Shown here: positions 44,713 through 56,300 of the stretch, piece by piece
How the letters are laid out: each line of letters starts with the position of its first letter
Numbering within the stretch: the first letter of the stretch is position 1
Source: Armillaria gallica
Taxonomy: Eukaryota > Basidiomycota > Agaricomycetes > Agaricales > Physalacriaceae
DNA length: 64,000 bases
Direction: 5' to 3'
NCBI GenBank assembly: GCA_037576215.1
Contig: JBANDB010000001.1
Span: 6,386,001 to 6,450,000 of the forward strand
Translations under genes and position numbers: made by a program
Notes under the pieces: generated by a model
The model's input: the letters and a program-made list of their open reading frames with translations, nothing else
What the model was told of the DNA's origin: nothing
The model's database searches: none

Positions 44713-46442
44713 TGACAAGGCTGGTGACGGGCACCCGTGGAACTGAGCACGGCCTAGCGTGAACACACACCAAACTCAACTCAACCCCACTAAACACACA
44801 CACACACAATCTCCTTAAGTGCGGAGGGGAGCAAGGATTTTAATTCCACTTGCGCGCTGACAGTATCCCAATTAAACTCAGTGAGCTCGCTAGAATGATA
44901 CACGCAACAACGTAGTATTTTCAAGCTAGTCTCAAATTCTCTAGCTCTTCGGAGCTTTTTACAAGAGAGCACAGTGAACCATGCAACCCTCAAGGCAAAA
45001 TATATTTCAATAGCTGGAACACACGGATGCGCAGATCCACAAGTTGACCAAGTTCAGTCAGTGAGCTCGCTAAGTACGACTCGCCGCTAGATCTAATCCG
45101 CACGTGACGCTGCCTTTCTCTTAGTGGCTAAACCTGACTTCCAAACTCGTCACGATGGAGGCCCTCAGCACTCCCACTCAAGTCTTAATTACTTTCAGAA
45201 CCGTCCCCGCAAGTCTTCACACACAGTGTGCTCACCCTAACAACGGTGCCGCGAGGTCCAACTGCACACACCTGTCACACTTCGTGCAACTGCTAGAACA
45301 GCTCAAGCTGGCTGATTCCCTTGCAACTACTTCTAGACCTACACAGAGGCCAACACAACACAAATTCTCTTTTTACACTGAACCAGAAAAGGAACAGAGC
45401 TTTTCTCTCAGATTTATCTCAGCAAACTCTCAAGATGGGCGCAGTGTCACTGCCCCGAATCTCCTTCTTATCTCAAGTAAACCGAAGTTTTTATCCAAAA
45501 TGTTTCTCTTGTTCTATTTCTCTGTGAGCTCGCTAAACTTGCATTCTAGCCGATGCTCGAAGCTACTAACTCTTACACGTCGCAACAAGTCCAGATCCAA
45601 ACTGAAACTTTATTACTGTATGTGGGGGGTAGGTATCTTGCCTTTAATACGTGAAAATCTACTCTACTTATACTACAGGAGATTGATTGTTACAAACGGA
45701 TTTTTCGTAATCTACTTCTTTTTCGGCCGGGTATCCCTCATCTGAGTTGGCCCTGCACTCTAGGCAGCGCGCCACTTGTTCCTCTTTTTAGTATCCTCAA
45801 AGAGCTAAGCGGTGTCTACGTCGCTTGCCCTAGCAGCAGAGTAGCTCACGAGCATGCACTCAATAGCTGCTTAATCCTCGATCACCGATCACCCTTCGTA
45901 TTCAGCTTTCGGGTCTGCTCCACAGGTGACAGTGTCATGTTCTAGACTCGGTAACCAAGAAATGCCTCGGCTTTCCAGTCCGCTCGCTACTTCCATCAGC
46001 CGAAGCCTGTTTGTAGGCCATGCCTGGGGTTCTCTTGATTACCCCGCACGTGATATCGTTTTTCCGGATCTCCAGGGACCACATGTCATAGATTACAGAC
46101 GCGTCGTTATCTAAATTAGCCTCGGCCCACGTACAAGCGCATCCCACTCCAGCTGAGTCCTCTATTGCAAACGGGTGGTTTGGCAATCTAGCACACCCTT
46201 CGGCCTTGTTGCCATGCATGCCCATAAGGTACAGTGCCACGACGAAGTCCTTATATTTTAATCCCGTTACTTCTTTTTCTGTTATAGAGCTCTCTACCTC
46301 GGTGACCTTGCTTCTTTGCGTGCCACTTGCTTCTTTGCGTGCCACTTGCACTGTCAACCCGCTCACAATGCCTCTGCCTTGCTAAAGTGTAAGTTATGAT
46401 GTTTTGCAAAATTACACCCTTAGACATGCTGCAGGCATGACA
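44713..46442 (-). mobile_element. 1.73 kb LTR-like insertion (solo LTR candidate)
   Basis: Read on the minus strand it begins TGTCATGCCTGCAGC and ends CAGCCTTGTCA, i.e. TG...CA termini. It splits unit E copy 4 at a point where copies 1 and 2 are continuous. The adjoining bases CCAG and CCGG may be a mutated 4-5 bp target duplication. Internal features: three GTGAGCTCGCTA words (about 44879, 45060 and 45521), a (CA)n run at about 44795, and ORFs on both strands without recognisable domains. No internal retroelement genes, hence solo LTR is the best guess. Confidence 0.55.
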
Positions 46443-46700
46443 CTGGAATTCAGTCGGTTTGGTTTCCCCAGAGGTTTATTGTAAGGGTTGATGGCTGTGT
46501 CGTCCTGGGCACCGGCAGAGAAGATCGTATTGTCGGTTTGGTCCTTACCGCTACCAGGCTTGCCATCAGAGATATCCCCTGTGGTTGCAGTGGCCGTTGG
46601 CCATGGTCCCATTGCGGCACAACCAAACTCGATATTCGCAGTCCATACAACCCTGGCCTATACGGATGGATGTTATCATCATCACTCACACTGCAAGACC
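46443..46700 (-). repeat. unit E coding block upstream of the LTR-like insertion
   Basis: Shares SGKDQT, INPYNKPLGKPNR and flanking codons with copies 1 (11995-12150) and 2 (23645-23790), at lower identity than copies 1 and 2 share with each other. Confidence 0.6.
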
Positions 46701-47600
46701 ACAAGAGAAAACAACGAACCTCATCGGTAGAAGTTAAAGCATCACAATCAACCGATGCTGCAGGCCGCCGGTGTTCATAGGCCACAATAGAAGCTTCAAC
46801 AAACTGCATGTGCGTCGTAAGCCTTTCAATATTTGTTTTGTTGACGATGTAATAAGGGCAACGGATATAAACTCCGCCTCTGATCTACATCATAGTGAGA
46901 GTGAGCCAGGGGGAAATGCACAACATAAGATAAATACCTTATGCTTCAATTCGTCTAGGTAGAGGATGAGACAAATGAGACAGGTTTGTAGAGACTCCCT
47001 TTCCACAACTTCTTGAGCAGCAGCAAAAGAGTTTGGGACTGGAACAGACTCCGTGACCATTGTCGCATTCGGGACCTGAGAATTCCCATCATGTTGAGAG
47101 CTTTGCAACAGTGAAGTCAAGTAGAGGTTTGCCTTAGATACTAGAAGCCCAGTTCCCCCGTTGAGTAAACGAGCCATGGTATTATACTCGCTGGGGGGGA
47201 CCACTGTGCGTCTCTTCGAATGGGATCCTTTGAGTGACAATAAGGTGATATGGGAGCTTGAATACATACCTCAGAAAGGAAGGAGTCAGCATTGTTGGTA
47301 GCAGGGTTACTGAAAGATGAGGAAGACATTGGTAAAGATGGATATGCTCGAATGGTTAGCATGCTGCCCCCTTATATATATGCACGAAGAGGAATGATAT
47401 GCGGCATCATACATGAGTCATCACACATCTCCGTATTGCACGTCAAGCTTATGCTTTTTTGGCATCGGTTGGTTAATCTTTTAGTGGTTCTGATGATACA
47501 ATGTGGCTCAGCCAAAACAGATAACGCATCCATACAAAGGTGAACGCCAGCTGAGGAAGGTAACAAAGGAGGAGGCTTAAAGTAATACCATAAAATTTAT

Positions 47601-47822
47601 GTACTCACATATAGTTCGTACAGTGAGCACTACGCCAGACACGAGTCAAGACGCTCTCCGGGGACCAGACAAAGGAACTGCCGTGACTAAATTAGAATTT
47701 CAATTTGTCTTTCAATGCACGTGCCATCGCATCGCATCCGATCGGATCAGTGATCTTGGTTCTTCCCCTTCGACTCGTGTCTGGTGCCACGCTCACAACC
47801 GTATGAACTCTACATAAGTACG
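47601..47822. mobile_element. foldback MITE with about 48 bp inverted termini, linked to unit B
   Basis: The left end GTACTCACATATAGTTCGTA ... CCAGACACGAGTC is mirrored at the right end (GACTCGTGTCTGG ... CTACATAAGTAC). The core contains CGATCGGATCAGTGATCTTGG. Related copies: about 51052-51252, a right half at 50617-50668, and inverted at about 22340-22510. In each case it lies directly upstream of unit B sequence. No coding capacity. Confidence 0.7.
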
Positions 47823-49350
47823 ACATATGGGTATACCTCGTTAGTAATTGCCCTTTGTCTCTGTGTGATTATGCTTGAATGATATAGCACCATCCTTTGT
47901 CACTCTTCATTTGGCAGTTCATCAATTGTTCATTCAGACGCAGCAGCACCCAACAGTCTTGGCTGTGATAGAAGTTGTTCTCGTGACTGTGGCCATCATG
48001 TTCCATTATTACAGGTTACTCTATCCGTCCAAATTTTTCTATGTTCTTGGGCCCAATTTATCCGTTTCACGTATATGACAAAGGAAGGGACATACATAAC
48101 ACGCGCTGCACCTTCAATCCGCAAGCCTCCTTTGTTTCTTGTCGTCAAAGCTTTGCTCACATTTGGCCACTACCAACCCTTGCTGCATTTTCCCCCCACC
48201 TCCTTCACGATGTACTCACCCTCGACCTCTACTTCCCTGTACTGATGTACCTTGAAGCGCGAAAATGGCACAGACGACCTGGAATCCTTTCCCGCTTCCA
48301 AGGTGGGTGACTCTTTGTCATTGCCGTTGGGGCTGCCTTTCATTTCCATTCTAGACTCGAGTCGTCCATGTAACCGATGACATGTATCAACAACTTAGGA
48401 CCAAGATCGTGGATCTTGAGAAGGAGATTGAGCAGTTCAAAAATACGGCCTGTATTTCTTTGCCAAGTTCATGTTCGTATTCTGATAGTTTTGTGACCAT
48501 TAGGAGGCCGAGCTCCACACATCATTGTTGTCGATGAGGGAATGTGTGCGTTTGGTTTATCTTACCCATACATTCTGCCTAGTTGAATTGCTTTATCCAC
48601 CCCAGATGGCCAATCTGCAGACAGTCCAAGATGGATTCTACACCCAGGTCGGTGTCTTATGTTTCCCAGACTGATTTGCGACCTTATGGTGATGGACTCG
48701 CCATAGCTGTCTCAAGGCATTCTGACTACTTTGGAGAAAACAGCTCTCGAAGATCTCCAAAAAAATGTACGTGATTGTAGGTCGTTTGTCGTGGTTCATC
48801 ATGTTCAATGTGATCTCTTTTTGACAGAGTGCGCTCACGACTAACCTCAAAGCTACGCTTACCGCAGCTGAGACTCGGGCAAGCGAAGCTGAACGGAAGC
48901 TGGAAGAAAGCCACAAGGAGCTCCAAGACCTGAAAACCCGGTGTTCTGTGATCACTGATGTATGTAGACGGCTATTGTGATGATGACTTTCAAACCATCT
49001 AACCGCTCTGATAGTTCGCTTCCCTTCAAGATTATCTCGAAGACCGTTTCAACAAGATGAACATCTCTTCTATGTGAAGGCACCGGGACTTTGTATCTAT
49101 GACCATACTTTACTAATCCTTTGCATTTGATCTACTTTTTACCGATGTATTTTCTATTAAAGGACGAAACATGAAATTCTTCCATTAGCACCATGTGAGG
49201 ATGTTGATCTGAACTTTTTACTACTGCTGCTCAGATGGCGATGCTGACCCTTGCCAATCTCGCGTCCTGACTCGTGTTCAGCGTCATGCTATCTGTACAT
49301 GCTCTATGTGAATACGTGTACATATTTTGTAGGTACCTAGTACCTTCACC
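47823..49350 (+). repeat. dispersed unit B, copy 2
   Basis: Upstream region 47823-48209, gene 48210-49076 and 3' flank. From 47983 on it aligns with copy 1 base for base apart from substitutions and small indels. The 3' flanks of copies 1 and 2 become dissimilar beyond about 1340/49330. Confidence 0.85.
48210..49076 (+). pseudogene. unit B coiled-coil gene, copy 2 with early stop
   Basis: Same exon layout as copy 1, with all splice sites recognisable. The 12th codon is TGA (48243-48245) where copy 1 has CGA, so the full product is not made unless translation restarts. Downstream coding is otherwise good: LRTKIVDLEKEIEQFKN, ANLQTVQDGFYTQ, ETRASEAERKLEESHKELQ and the last exon FASLQDYLEDRFNKMNISSM, TGA at 49074-49076. 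The terminal exon looks better preserved than in copy 1. Confidence 0.7.
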
Positions 49351-49658
49351 ACATGCCAATAAATTATCATCTTAAAGAGAAAGACTAGATCCTGGCTCGC
49401 TAGTAGATATCCACGTGATGCCTAGGATAAGTTTGTCTTTCTCAGCCTCATATTATGTCAATTTACTGCTACATCCATACTATTTGAAGGTACTGCAGTT
49501 ACAGGTTCGGGTCCCTAGAATGTGGAAAATCACGAGCTCACAGGATCAGCAGCGACAGGGTAAAGCATAAAGATTTGATTATTTATATGTGTACAATTGA
49601 GGACGAAAAGCGGTTAAGTACATATTGAGCTCACATCCACCGGAGAAGTTGAGAAGAG

Positions 49659-50377
49659 TTAATTGAAAGTGTCCTCGGCAGGCAAAAATGCGGCATGGGC
49701 AGCTGTCTCATCCTGAAGCTTGGTTGGCATGAATAGTCCGAAGAAGAATGAAATCAAACGAACCTTGACGACCTGCTGCATTATGTACATTCTCTGTGTA
49801 GCCCACGCATTCTCAAAGGCAATAATATGCATCTTTAGTGATTGCATGCAGCTCTTAAGCAAGCCAATGTTAGCCTCAGAGATGACATAACCATCATTGT
49901 TGACAATGTGACCCTCATACTGCCACAAGCCTATGAGAAACAAGAAATTTGAGTGATGTTAAAAGTGTATGCGGACTCGAAGGTTATCAAAGTGTTCCAT
50001 CAGGAATGCGACTCGTCTCTGTAAGTAGCCACGCTCTTGGGCAGCCATAACATGGCGTAGATATGTAATCTTCTGACAGTACATTGAAATGACGTGAGTA
50101 GCTGAAGTCTACAGCGAAGCATAGAAATGATATACTAACATTGATCCTCAGAAGGAGGCGCACGTGCATGTCCTCCAATTCTTGATGGCCACCATGGAGG
50201 GTACTCCACAGAGCGTTCTGCTAAAAGAAAGCTAGGTTGTGAACCAGAAAAAAACAGCAATGGAAGAGGGTATCCTACCTGTCTTGAGAGTTTATTACAT
50301 CGTAAAAGGAGTCCGTCGACTTGTTCCAGGATCTCGCACAGGTCCGGATGTGGGTTGGTAGTGGAGACATGAGGCAT
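49659..50377 (-). CDS. small uncharacterised helical protein
   Basis: ATG at 50375-50377 (MPHVSTTNPHPDLCEILEQV). Exons continue through QNALWSTLHGGHQELEDMHV, KITYLRHVMAAQERGYLQRR and EGHIVNNDGYVISEANIGLL. After KSCMQSLKMHIIAFENAW and a last intron (GTTCGT...ACCAAG) comes LQDETAAHAAFLPAEDTFN with TAA at 49659-49661. Introns are about 45-67 nt. The roughly 165-residue product is mostly predicted helix with no recognised domain. The frame is intact throughout if the third intron ends at GGCAG just before TATGAGG. It sits between unit B copies 2 and 4 but does not resemble them. Confidence 0.5.
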
Positions 50378-50589
50378 TGATAAAATGACAGGGAGGAAGA
50401 ACGATAGTGGTAGGAATTAGACGGTCTATATTCCAATTTGAAGGGACCCAGTGCCAAGACGCATTCACCAATCTGTTTGTTATACGCACTGCGGTAAATT
50501 CGGAACATGACATGGCAAGTCGCTCCAAGAGCCAAGAAAGCGTGTCATCGATCCCTTTGTCCATTATTAGCATGTTATTCTGTATCTGT

Positions 50590-51252
50590 AATTAGGTGAC
50601 CTTGGTTCTTCCCCTTCGACTCGTGTCCGGCACTACGCTCACAACTGTACGAACTCTACATAAGTACGACATATGGGTATACCTTGTTGGTAATTGCCCT
50701 TTGTCTCTGTGTGATACACTTGAATGATATAGCACAGTCCTTTGTCACTCTTCATTTGGCAGTTCATCAATTGTTCATTCAGACGCAGCAGCACCCAACA
50801 GTCTTGGCTGTGATAGAAGCTGTTCCTCGTGACTGCAGCCATCATGTTCCATTATTACAGATTACTCTATCTGTCCAAATTTTTATATGTTCTTGGGCCT
50901 GATTTATCCATTTCATGTATACGACAAAGGAAGGGACATGACACACACCGCGCCTTCAATCCGCCTTCCCCAGAAAGTCTCCTTTGTTTCTTGCCATCAA
51001 AGTGATCTGGTATTAATTGTCATCCCAAAGTAACATCATAGAAGTGACATCCTCACATATAGTTCGTACAGCAAGCGTTACGCCAGACACGAGTCAAGGC
51101 GCCCTAGGGACCAGACAAAGGAACTGCTGTGACTGAATTGAGAATTTCAATTTGTTATCTTTCAATGCATGTGCCGTCATGTCATGTCCAATCAGTGATC
51201 TTGGTTCTTCCCCTGTCCGGCACCACTCACATACGAACTTGATGTGAGTACG
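50590..51252 (+). repeat. unit B copy 4: upstream region only, between MITE pieces
   Basis: 50600-50668 is the right half of the MITE and 50669-51000 matches the upstream region of copy 2 (47823-48150), ending abruptly before the gene. A further MITE copy occupies 51052-51252. The word GATCTGGTATTAAT occurs at both 51003 and 51251, bracketing that copy, possibly a duplicated target. Confidence 0.65.
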
Positions 51253-51414
51253 ATCTGGTATTAATATCTTTTCCATTTGTCGAGATGTGATCATTCGGGA
51301 TCTTTGCGTGATGGAAGACTCCTCTATCTCTTCCTTTGTCTCTTTCGTATCACTTTATATACAGCAAACATTTGTGAGGCTAGCCTCAAACATCAGTCCA
51401 CATTCTTTGGGAAC

Positions 51415-52486
51415 ATGAACCGTGATCCTCACCAGCCATCCCTCTGTTATGGGCATTCCCTGACACCACAGGTGGATACGTTCCGAAGCTATGTTCCTTA
51501 TTCACGACCCTCTCGTCCAGCATGAAACCCCCGTGCTCCTTCTTTCTTTCATTACCCCACCACGCATCAGCATGATTATTCTCCTTCTCACCACAAGCCA
51601 ACGTTTCATCGTCACCCACGGAATCTGAATGCTTTTCAACCTGTTCCAACTGCCCCATGCCAGAACTCATCGTCTTTTTTCTTATCCCATCAGTCGGTCT
51701 GTTCTGTGGAAAACAAAGAACCGGCCCACCCTCCTGCATCCAATTATGGTAGTCTCCTGGTGCGCTCGGGACTACAGCCAGCCCCTCAGGATCCCTTTGA
51801 CAATGAGGTGAAGGCTCTGGAATTTCCCTTTCAAAATCCCCGAGATGACCTTTCATTGTGTAAGTACTTTCCTCTTCACCTTTTGTTGTAGTCACTGACT
51901 TTTTACATCTAGATAAACATTGCTTCCCCTGCAGTTTGGTCTCCAGGATATGGACCTTACTTGCAGCACCCCATTCTTCTTGTGTCCACAAGTGCACGCT
52001 ATACTTTAACAAAGAAGATCCGAAGTGAGTCTTCTTGTTATCTATATTTTATCTCTCTCACCCCCTGATTTGAAGGACGTTGGATGAAACCAAGCTCAAG
52101 GTCCTTCTCTCACACCATGCCAGTGATGATATCCCCTTCGACGTTCGTTCTCTTCAAGCTCACTCAAAACTGGCTATGCTATCGGAGACATGCAAAGCCT
52201 GGGATTCCATACTCATCAAGGTGAATTCTGACCAAGAGGGTGGAAAGACTTTTTTTTCTTCTGAACTGGTATGTGTGCCATAAACCGTTTCTCCGTTTTC
52301 TACCTGAAAACAAATCAACACCTGCAGATGGACAAGGATGAAACGCTGCTGGATATCAGCCAGTGGATTGTTAATGGGATGAATACCATCCAGTGTATCG
52401 AGCTTTCTGGCGAGGGCAGTGTCTTTATCCTGAGTGCATCTTTGACACCATCCGATAAGAGGAATCAAAGGTATGCGGACCCTTGA
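51415..52486 (+). pseudogene. unidentified spliced gene with early stop
   Basis: ATG 51415 (MNRDPHQPSLCYG...). A TGA at 51523-51525 interrupts an otherwise open exon to 51859. Introns at 51860-51912, 52025-52075 and 52269-52327 (51-59 nt) keep the frame through LLAAPHSSCVHKCTLYF, TLDETKLKVLLSHHASDDIP, AMLSETCKAWDSILIKVNSD and ETLLDISQWIVNGMNTIQCI. The 3' end is unclear: after 52470 the next exon starts with a stop, and reading through the donor gives TGA at 52484-52486. The N-terminal 140 residues are His/Pro/Ser-rich. No family recognised. A long minus-strand ORF (51386-52012) overlaps and is judged a shadow. Confidence 0.45.
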
Positions 52487-53311
52487 ACTATCAAATTCCT
52501 TACTGAAGCACAGATAGTATCCTGTCCCCAAGGAATCGCTGCATTAGTCCTCCTCAACTGCAATACCCGTCTGATTATTTGAGTAATACCACAAGGTTGG
52601 TCGCTTCTTCAGAAATTGGGAATCTGTGTCTTATTTTCCTGCAGCAACCCAGATATCAGTTGATCTCCGAGCGACTCTGACAATCCTCTCCAGCTCTCAT
52701 ATCTGCCCGTTCATGCAACAGACATGCCAGGCTCCACGATGATCACCACCCATACAATGAAATTCTCACCAGCTGAGCCTCGATTGCATTTGCCTAACAA
52801 CAATTTTATTAGGCACTGTAAGGAAGTTTACGGTGTGACTTATTAGATAAATGCTAGCCTTGGTCTGGATGCAATAAGATCCACATACACATAGCCATGT
52901 AATAATAGTTCAGAATGCCATCTGATTTATACCACTCGCAGGTGATCTGTCGTGCACATCCGGAGGAACCAGGACACTCAGGAGGAATGACATGCAGAAG
53001 CGGCTTGGCACTCTCACACTGCATAATTGATGTGAACAGACAGCTATTATTCTCAAAACAATGCACAGAGAGATGATGCAAGCAGCTATGAGAGGAAGGA
53101 CTAAGGTACCGTAGGAATGTGCGATGGACAAGTGCAGCCACAATAGTCCAGAAGGATGGATAGTGGATTTAACAGGTTTAACGGTCTTGATATCTATCAA
53201 AGTACAACTGTAATGTCAATGCAACTGATCAAAATATGATGGATAATTCGCCACAGAGATCGTTGAAATGAGCAAGAGCAAGGGGAAAAAAAACCAGTAT
53301 CGAATACGCAT
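52487..53311. other. intergenic, nothing identified
   Basis: Short ORFs only. The left terminus of the CACTA element whose gene ends at 53312 should lie here, but I could not recognise it. Confidence 0.35.
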
Positions 53312-56300
53312 CTAAAGATATCCCACGTCTTCTTCATCACCGTCATATTTGTGAATGTTATCAATGTCCATCTGGTCGTCCTGTATGTCAGTCTGATACT
53401 TTGGGTCCATGATGACATTCTACAGTATCGTTGCAAATCTCCATTAGATACTACATGAGACGAAACATACAGAGAGAAAACTCACTTGAGATAGTGGCAG
53501 AACGATGATGACATCCTCTTCTTGCTGGGCGGGGCATTTTGCAAAATGACCATCAATGGCTGAAGGAGCCACCATGTGCAGTACTTGTGAGAGCTTTGAA
53601 CTCCACATCTTCGCTCGAAGGACTGGGTATTCTGCAAAAGGATCCTGTACTATGGCAGATGCAGGTAAATGAGGTCAAGTGAGAAGTACCACTTTCTCCG
53701 GCTTGTCTGGGTATTGAACGATGCGCTCGATAACATGAGGATTTGTTTGGCATCCGTTATCCAATACCACCATGATGCTACTGTTGCCAACATTTTTTGA
53801 ATGAACAGAATAAGAAATCCCATTGATCCGAACGTGTGTCAAGAAAGACACTTTCCGTGGCAGAGATGGAAACATGCGAGAAAGGTCTCGAGGAAGGTCT
53901 TCTACACATTGTCAAACGGTTTCTTTCGGAAGATCACTGCTAGCAGGGTAGTTGTCGTTGACCGCAAGCAGGTCAGTGCCACTGCGGAGCTGTCCGACGA
54001 CCAATTTGTCAAAAATGCTCTTGCAACTTTGGAGAATGGGTGGTAGCTGCATGCCTCATTGTAGATGGTGTACATTGGTAATTTTGTGATATGAAACGCC
54101 AATGGTAGCCTCATATTTTCCTGATTCGTCAAAAGGTCAGCTCGGCTTTGGTGATAAGCCAAATAAACATCTGCTCACCTGGTTGATAGTTAGTTGATAT
54201 TCTCTCTAGCATTCCTATCTGCTGCTCAAATGGAAAAGTCCACCATCCATGAACAGGTCCAAACATCAATAAGTACTCCGACAAGTGCAGGGCCATATGA
54301 TGATTGGGATGAGCTGAATAATTTGGGAAGAGGATCTTCATGTGGGTGCGATAGGACAACATATACGATAGATAACGGCCCGCGAGATCTTGTGAAGTTT
54401 GGTGAGAAGCAGCAAGGATGACAGTGATGAGCCTAGACTTCTGTGGCAACGGCAACACCCAAAACTCGGTGAGAGCTTAGGCAATTAACGTAGCAACACA
54501 GCAATCAAGGCAATGTGTTTCCAAGTGGTTTGGTGCACCTCCGTGCAGTCAATTCCTCAATAACACAAGATACACTGTGACTTTCAGTCAGCGAAGTAGT
54601 ACTCTTGGTCAAGGAGTACTAATAGACGTTGGCTGTAAGCCAGGAAGGATCTCGATAAACGAGATGGGACGGAATCTGGTATGACTTGAATACCAAGAAA
54701 CCGTGATAGAAACTGCGAAAATGATCTAGAGACCACGGAAATAGGTCTAGAAATCGTAGCAACGTGCTAGAAATCGTAGCAACGGTCGAGAAAACGTGGG
54801 GAGGGACTGGATAACGTGGGGAGGGACTAGAAAACGTTGCGATGCTCTAGTAATCGTGGGTGAGGACGAGTAATCGTGTGGAAGGACTGGTAATCGTAGC
54901 AATGCTCTAGAAATCGTAGCAACACACTAGAAAACGTGGGGAGGGACTGGATAACGTGGGGAGGGACTAGAAAACGTTGCAATGCTCTAGTAATCGTGGG
55001 GGAGGACTAGAAATCGTGGCAATGGACTAGAAGACGTCGAAATAGCCTAGTAAATGTGGCTTGGGGTGTACCTAATATTGTGAGTTGAAACAATAGCAAT
55101 AAACGTATGGAGACTGTAAGAAACTGGTAGAAATCGTAGCAACTGAGGTGCTGAGTGGGGTGCTGTGGCAATAGATGCACGGCAACTCCAAACAATGATA
55201 AAGACGAGGGTGATCCTATGGAGCTGAACTGGGCCTACACAGAGGCAATACTGAACTGGGTGATGAAAACGATGGCGATGTAGAAGGTGAAAGCTATGAA
55301 ACAATCCTATGTGGTGAAAGTGAAGCGATGTTGTGGCATTAAAAGACAAAAGCAAGTTATTGACGCAAGATTTCGTGTATTGGTGCAACCAACAATGTTT
55401 AAAGAGTAAAGCAAGCGGTGGGGAATAACTTGGAGTAACCGTAGCTGACTGGAAATGCCGTAGCCTCGTCAACTGGGTAAGAACTAGCTCCAAAAATGCG
55501 GTATCTACCTAGTTTTTATACTACAAGTACGATTTTATAAATAGAATATTCTTCGAAGCCTTAGTAAGGCTGTAAGTCCTTGGCTTTTGTAATAGCCATA
55601 GTAAACATATGGTATCTGTGGTTCTAAAGTGACAGCAAGTCTTTGACATTGCTGGGTATGGATGCGAACCATGTGGTTTTATTGAGCGATGAGCGGATCA
55701 TAAGGTGCTGTTTAGCTGCAGATTATTGAGCTGCAGTTGCTGTGCTGAGGTGTATGCGTGGGGCAATGATAATTCGAAGTTTTGGCACTGTAACAGCCTT
55801 AGTAAATGTGGTCTATAGTTGCTGTAGCTGTAATTATCGTAGCGGGGAGGGTACTCGCGTCAATCACGTCATTTCATTAAATGATTGATGGGCACATCAA
55901 CTAGTGCTTCTGAGTGATATAGCAACCCTGTTTTAGGATGATTGTCGATCAAAGGTGCCTTGCCATGATGGGATACGGTAATTGTGATGCGAGGCGAGCT
56001 GGGAAGGATAATGGAGTGTGTGAGGAGTGGATGTCACGGTTTTAGGACTGGATCTGAATGTTTGTGGCTTATACTGTGAAAATCTGTGGTATTATCGAGA
56101 GTTGGCAGTGTTATGGAGTGTGTGAGGGTTATAATGGCATCGTTTTGAAGGTATTGGGTGATGGATGGCTAAATCCGCGAATTCTGAGCGTACAGAGCCT
56201 GGAGGCTCATCAACGGCTTGAACCAGGTCCATTGTAAATTCGAGAAGCTCGCATCTCTTGCTCGATGCACCTGAATCAGACCACATCTGGATCAGGGTAA

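Larger units (their letters stand above)
44295..47329 (-). pseudogene. unit E gene, copy 4: longest version, split by an LTR-like insertion
   Basis: ATG at 47327-47329 (MSSSSFSNPATNNADSFLSE) is followed by a 57 nt intron, then NTMARLLNGGTGLLVSKANL and ESLQTCLICLILYLDELKHK. After another intron come YIRCPYYIVNKTNIERLTTH and RRPAASVDCDALTSTDE. A further intron (GTTCGT...GTATAG) leads to ARVVWTANIEFGCAAMGPWP and NPYNKPLGKPNRLNS. Here 44713-46442 interrupts, after which DKLIKDGKWTKQQHHDIK and the 3' exons follow to TGA at 44295-44297. Copies 1 and 2 have different 5' sequence, so this copy shows the ancestral gene. No function is known; a membrane or nuclear role cannot be told. Confidence 0.6.

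Noticed and set aside
45155..45745. 196-codon plus-strand ORF inside the LTR-like insertion
   Set aside because: No recognisable domain, lies in a presumed noncoding LTR, and overlaps ORFs of similar quality on the other strand.
51386..52012. 208-codon minus-strand ORF
   Set aside because: The plus strand over the same region has a splice-consistent exon chain continuing well beyond it; the minus ORF shows no family resemblance.
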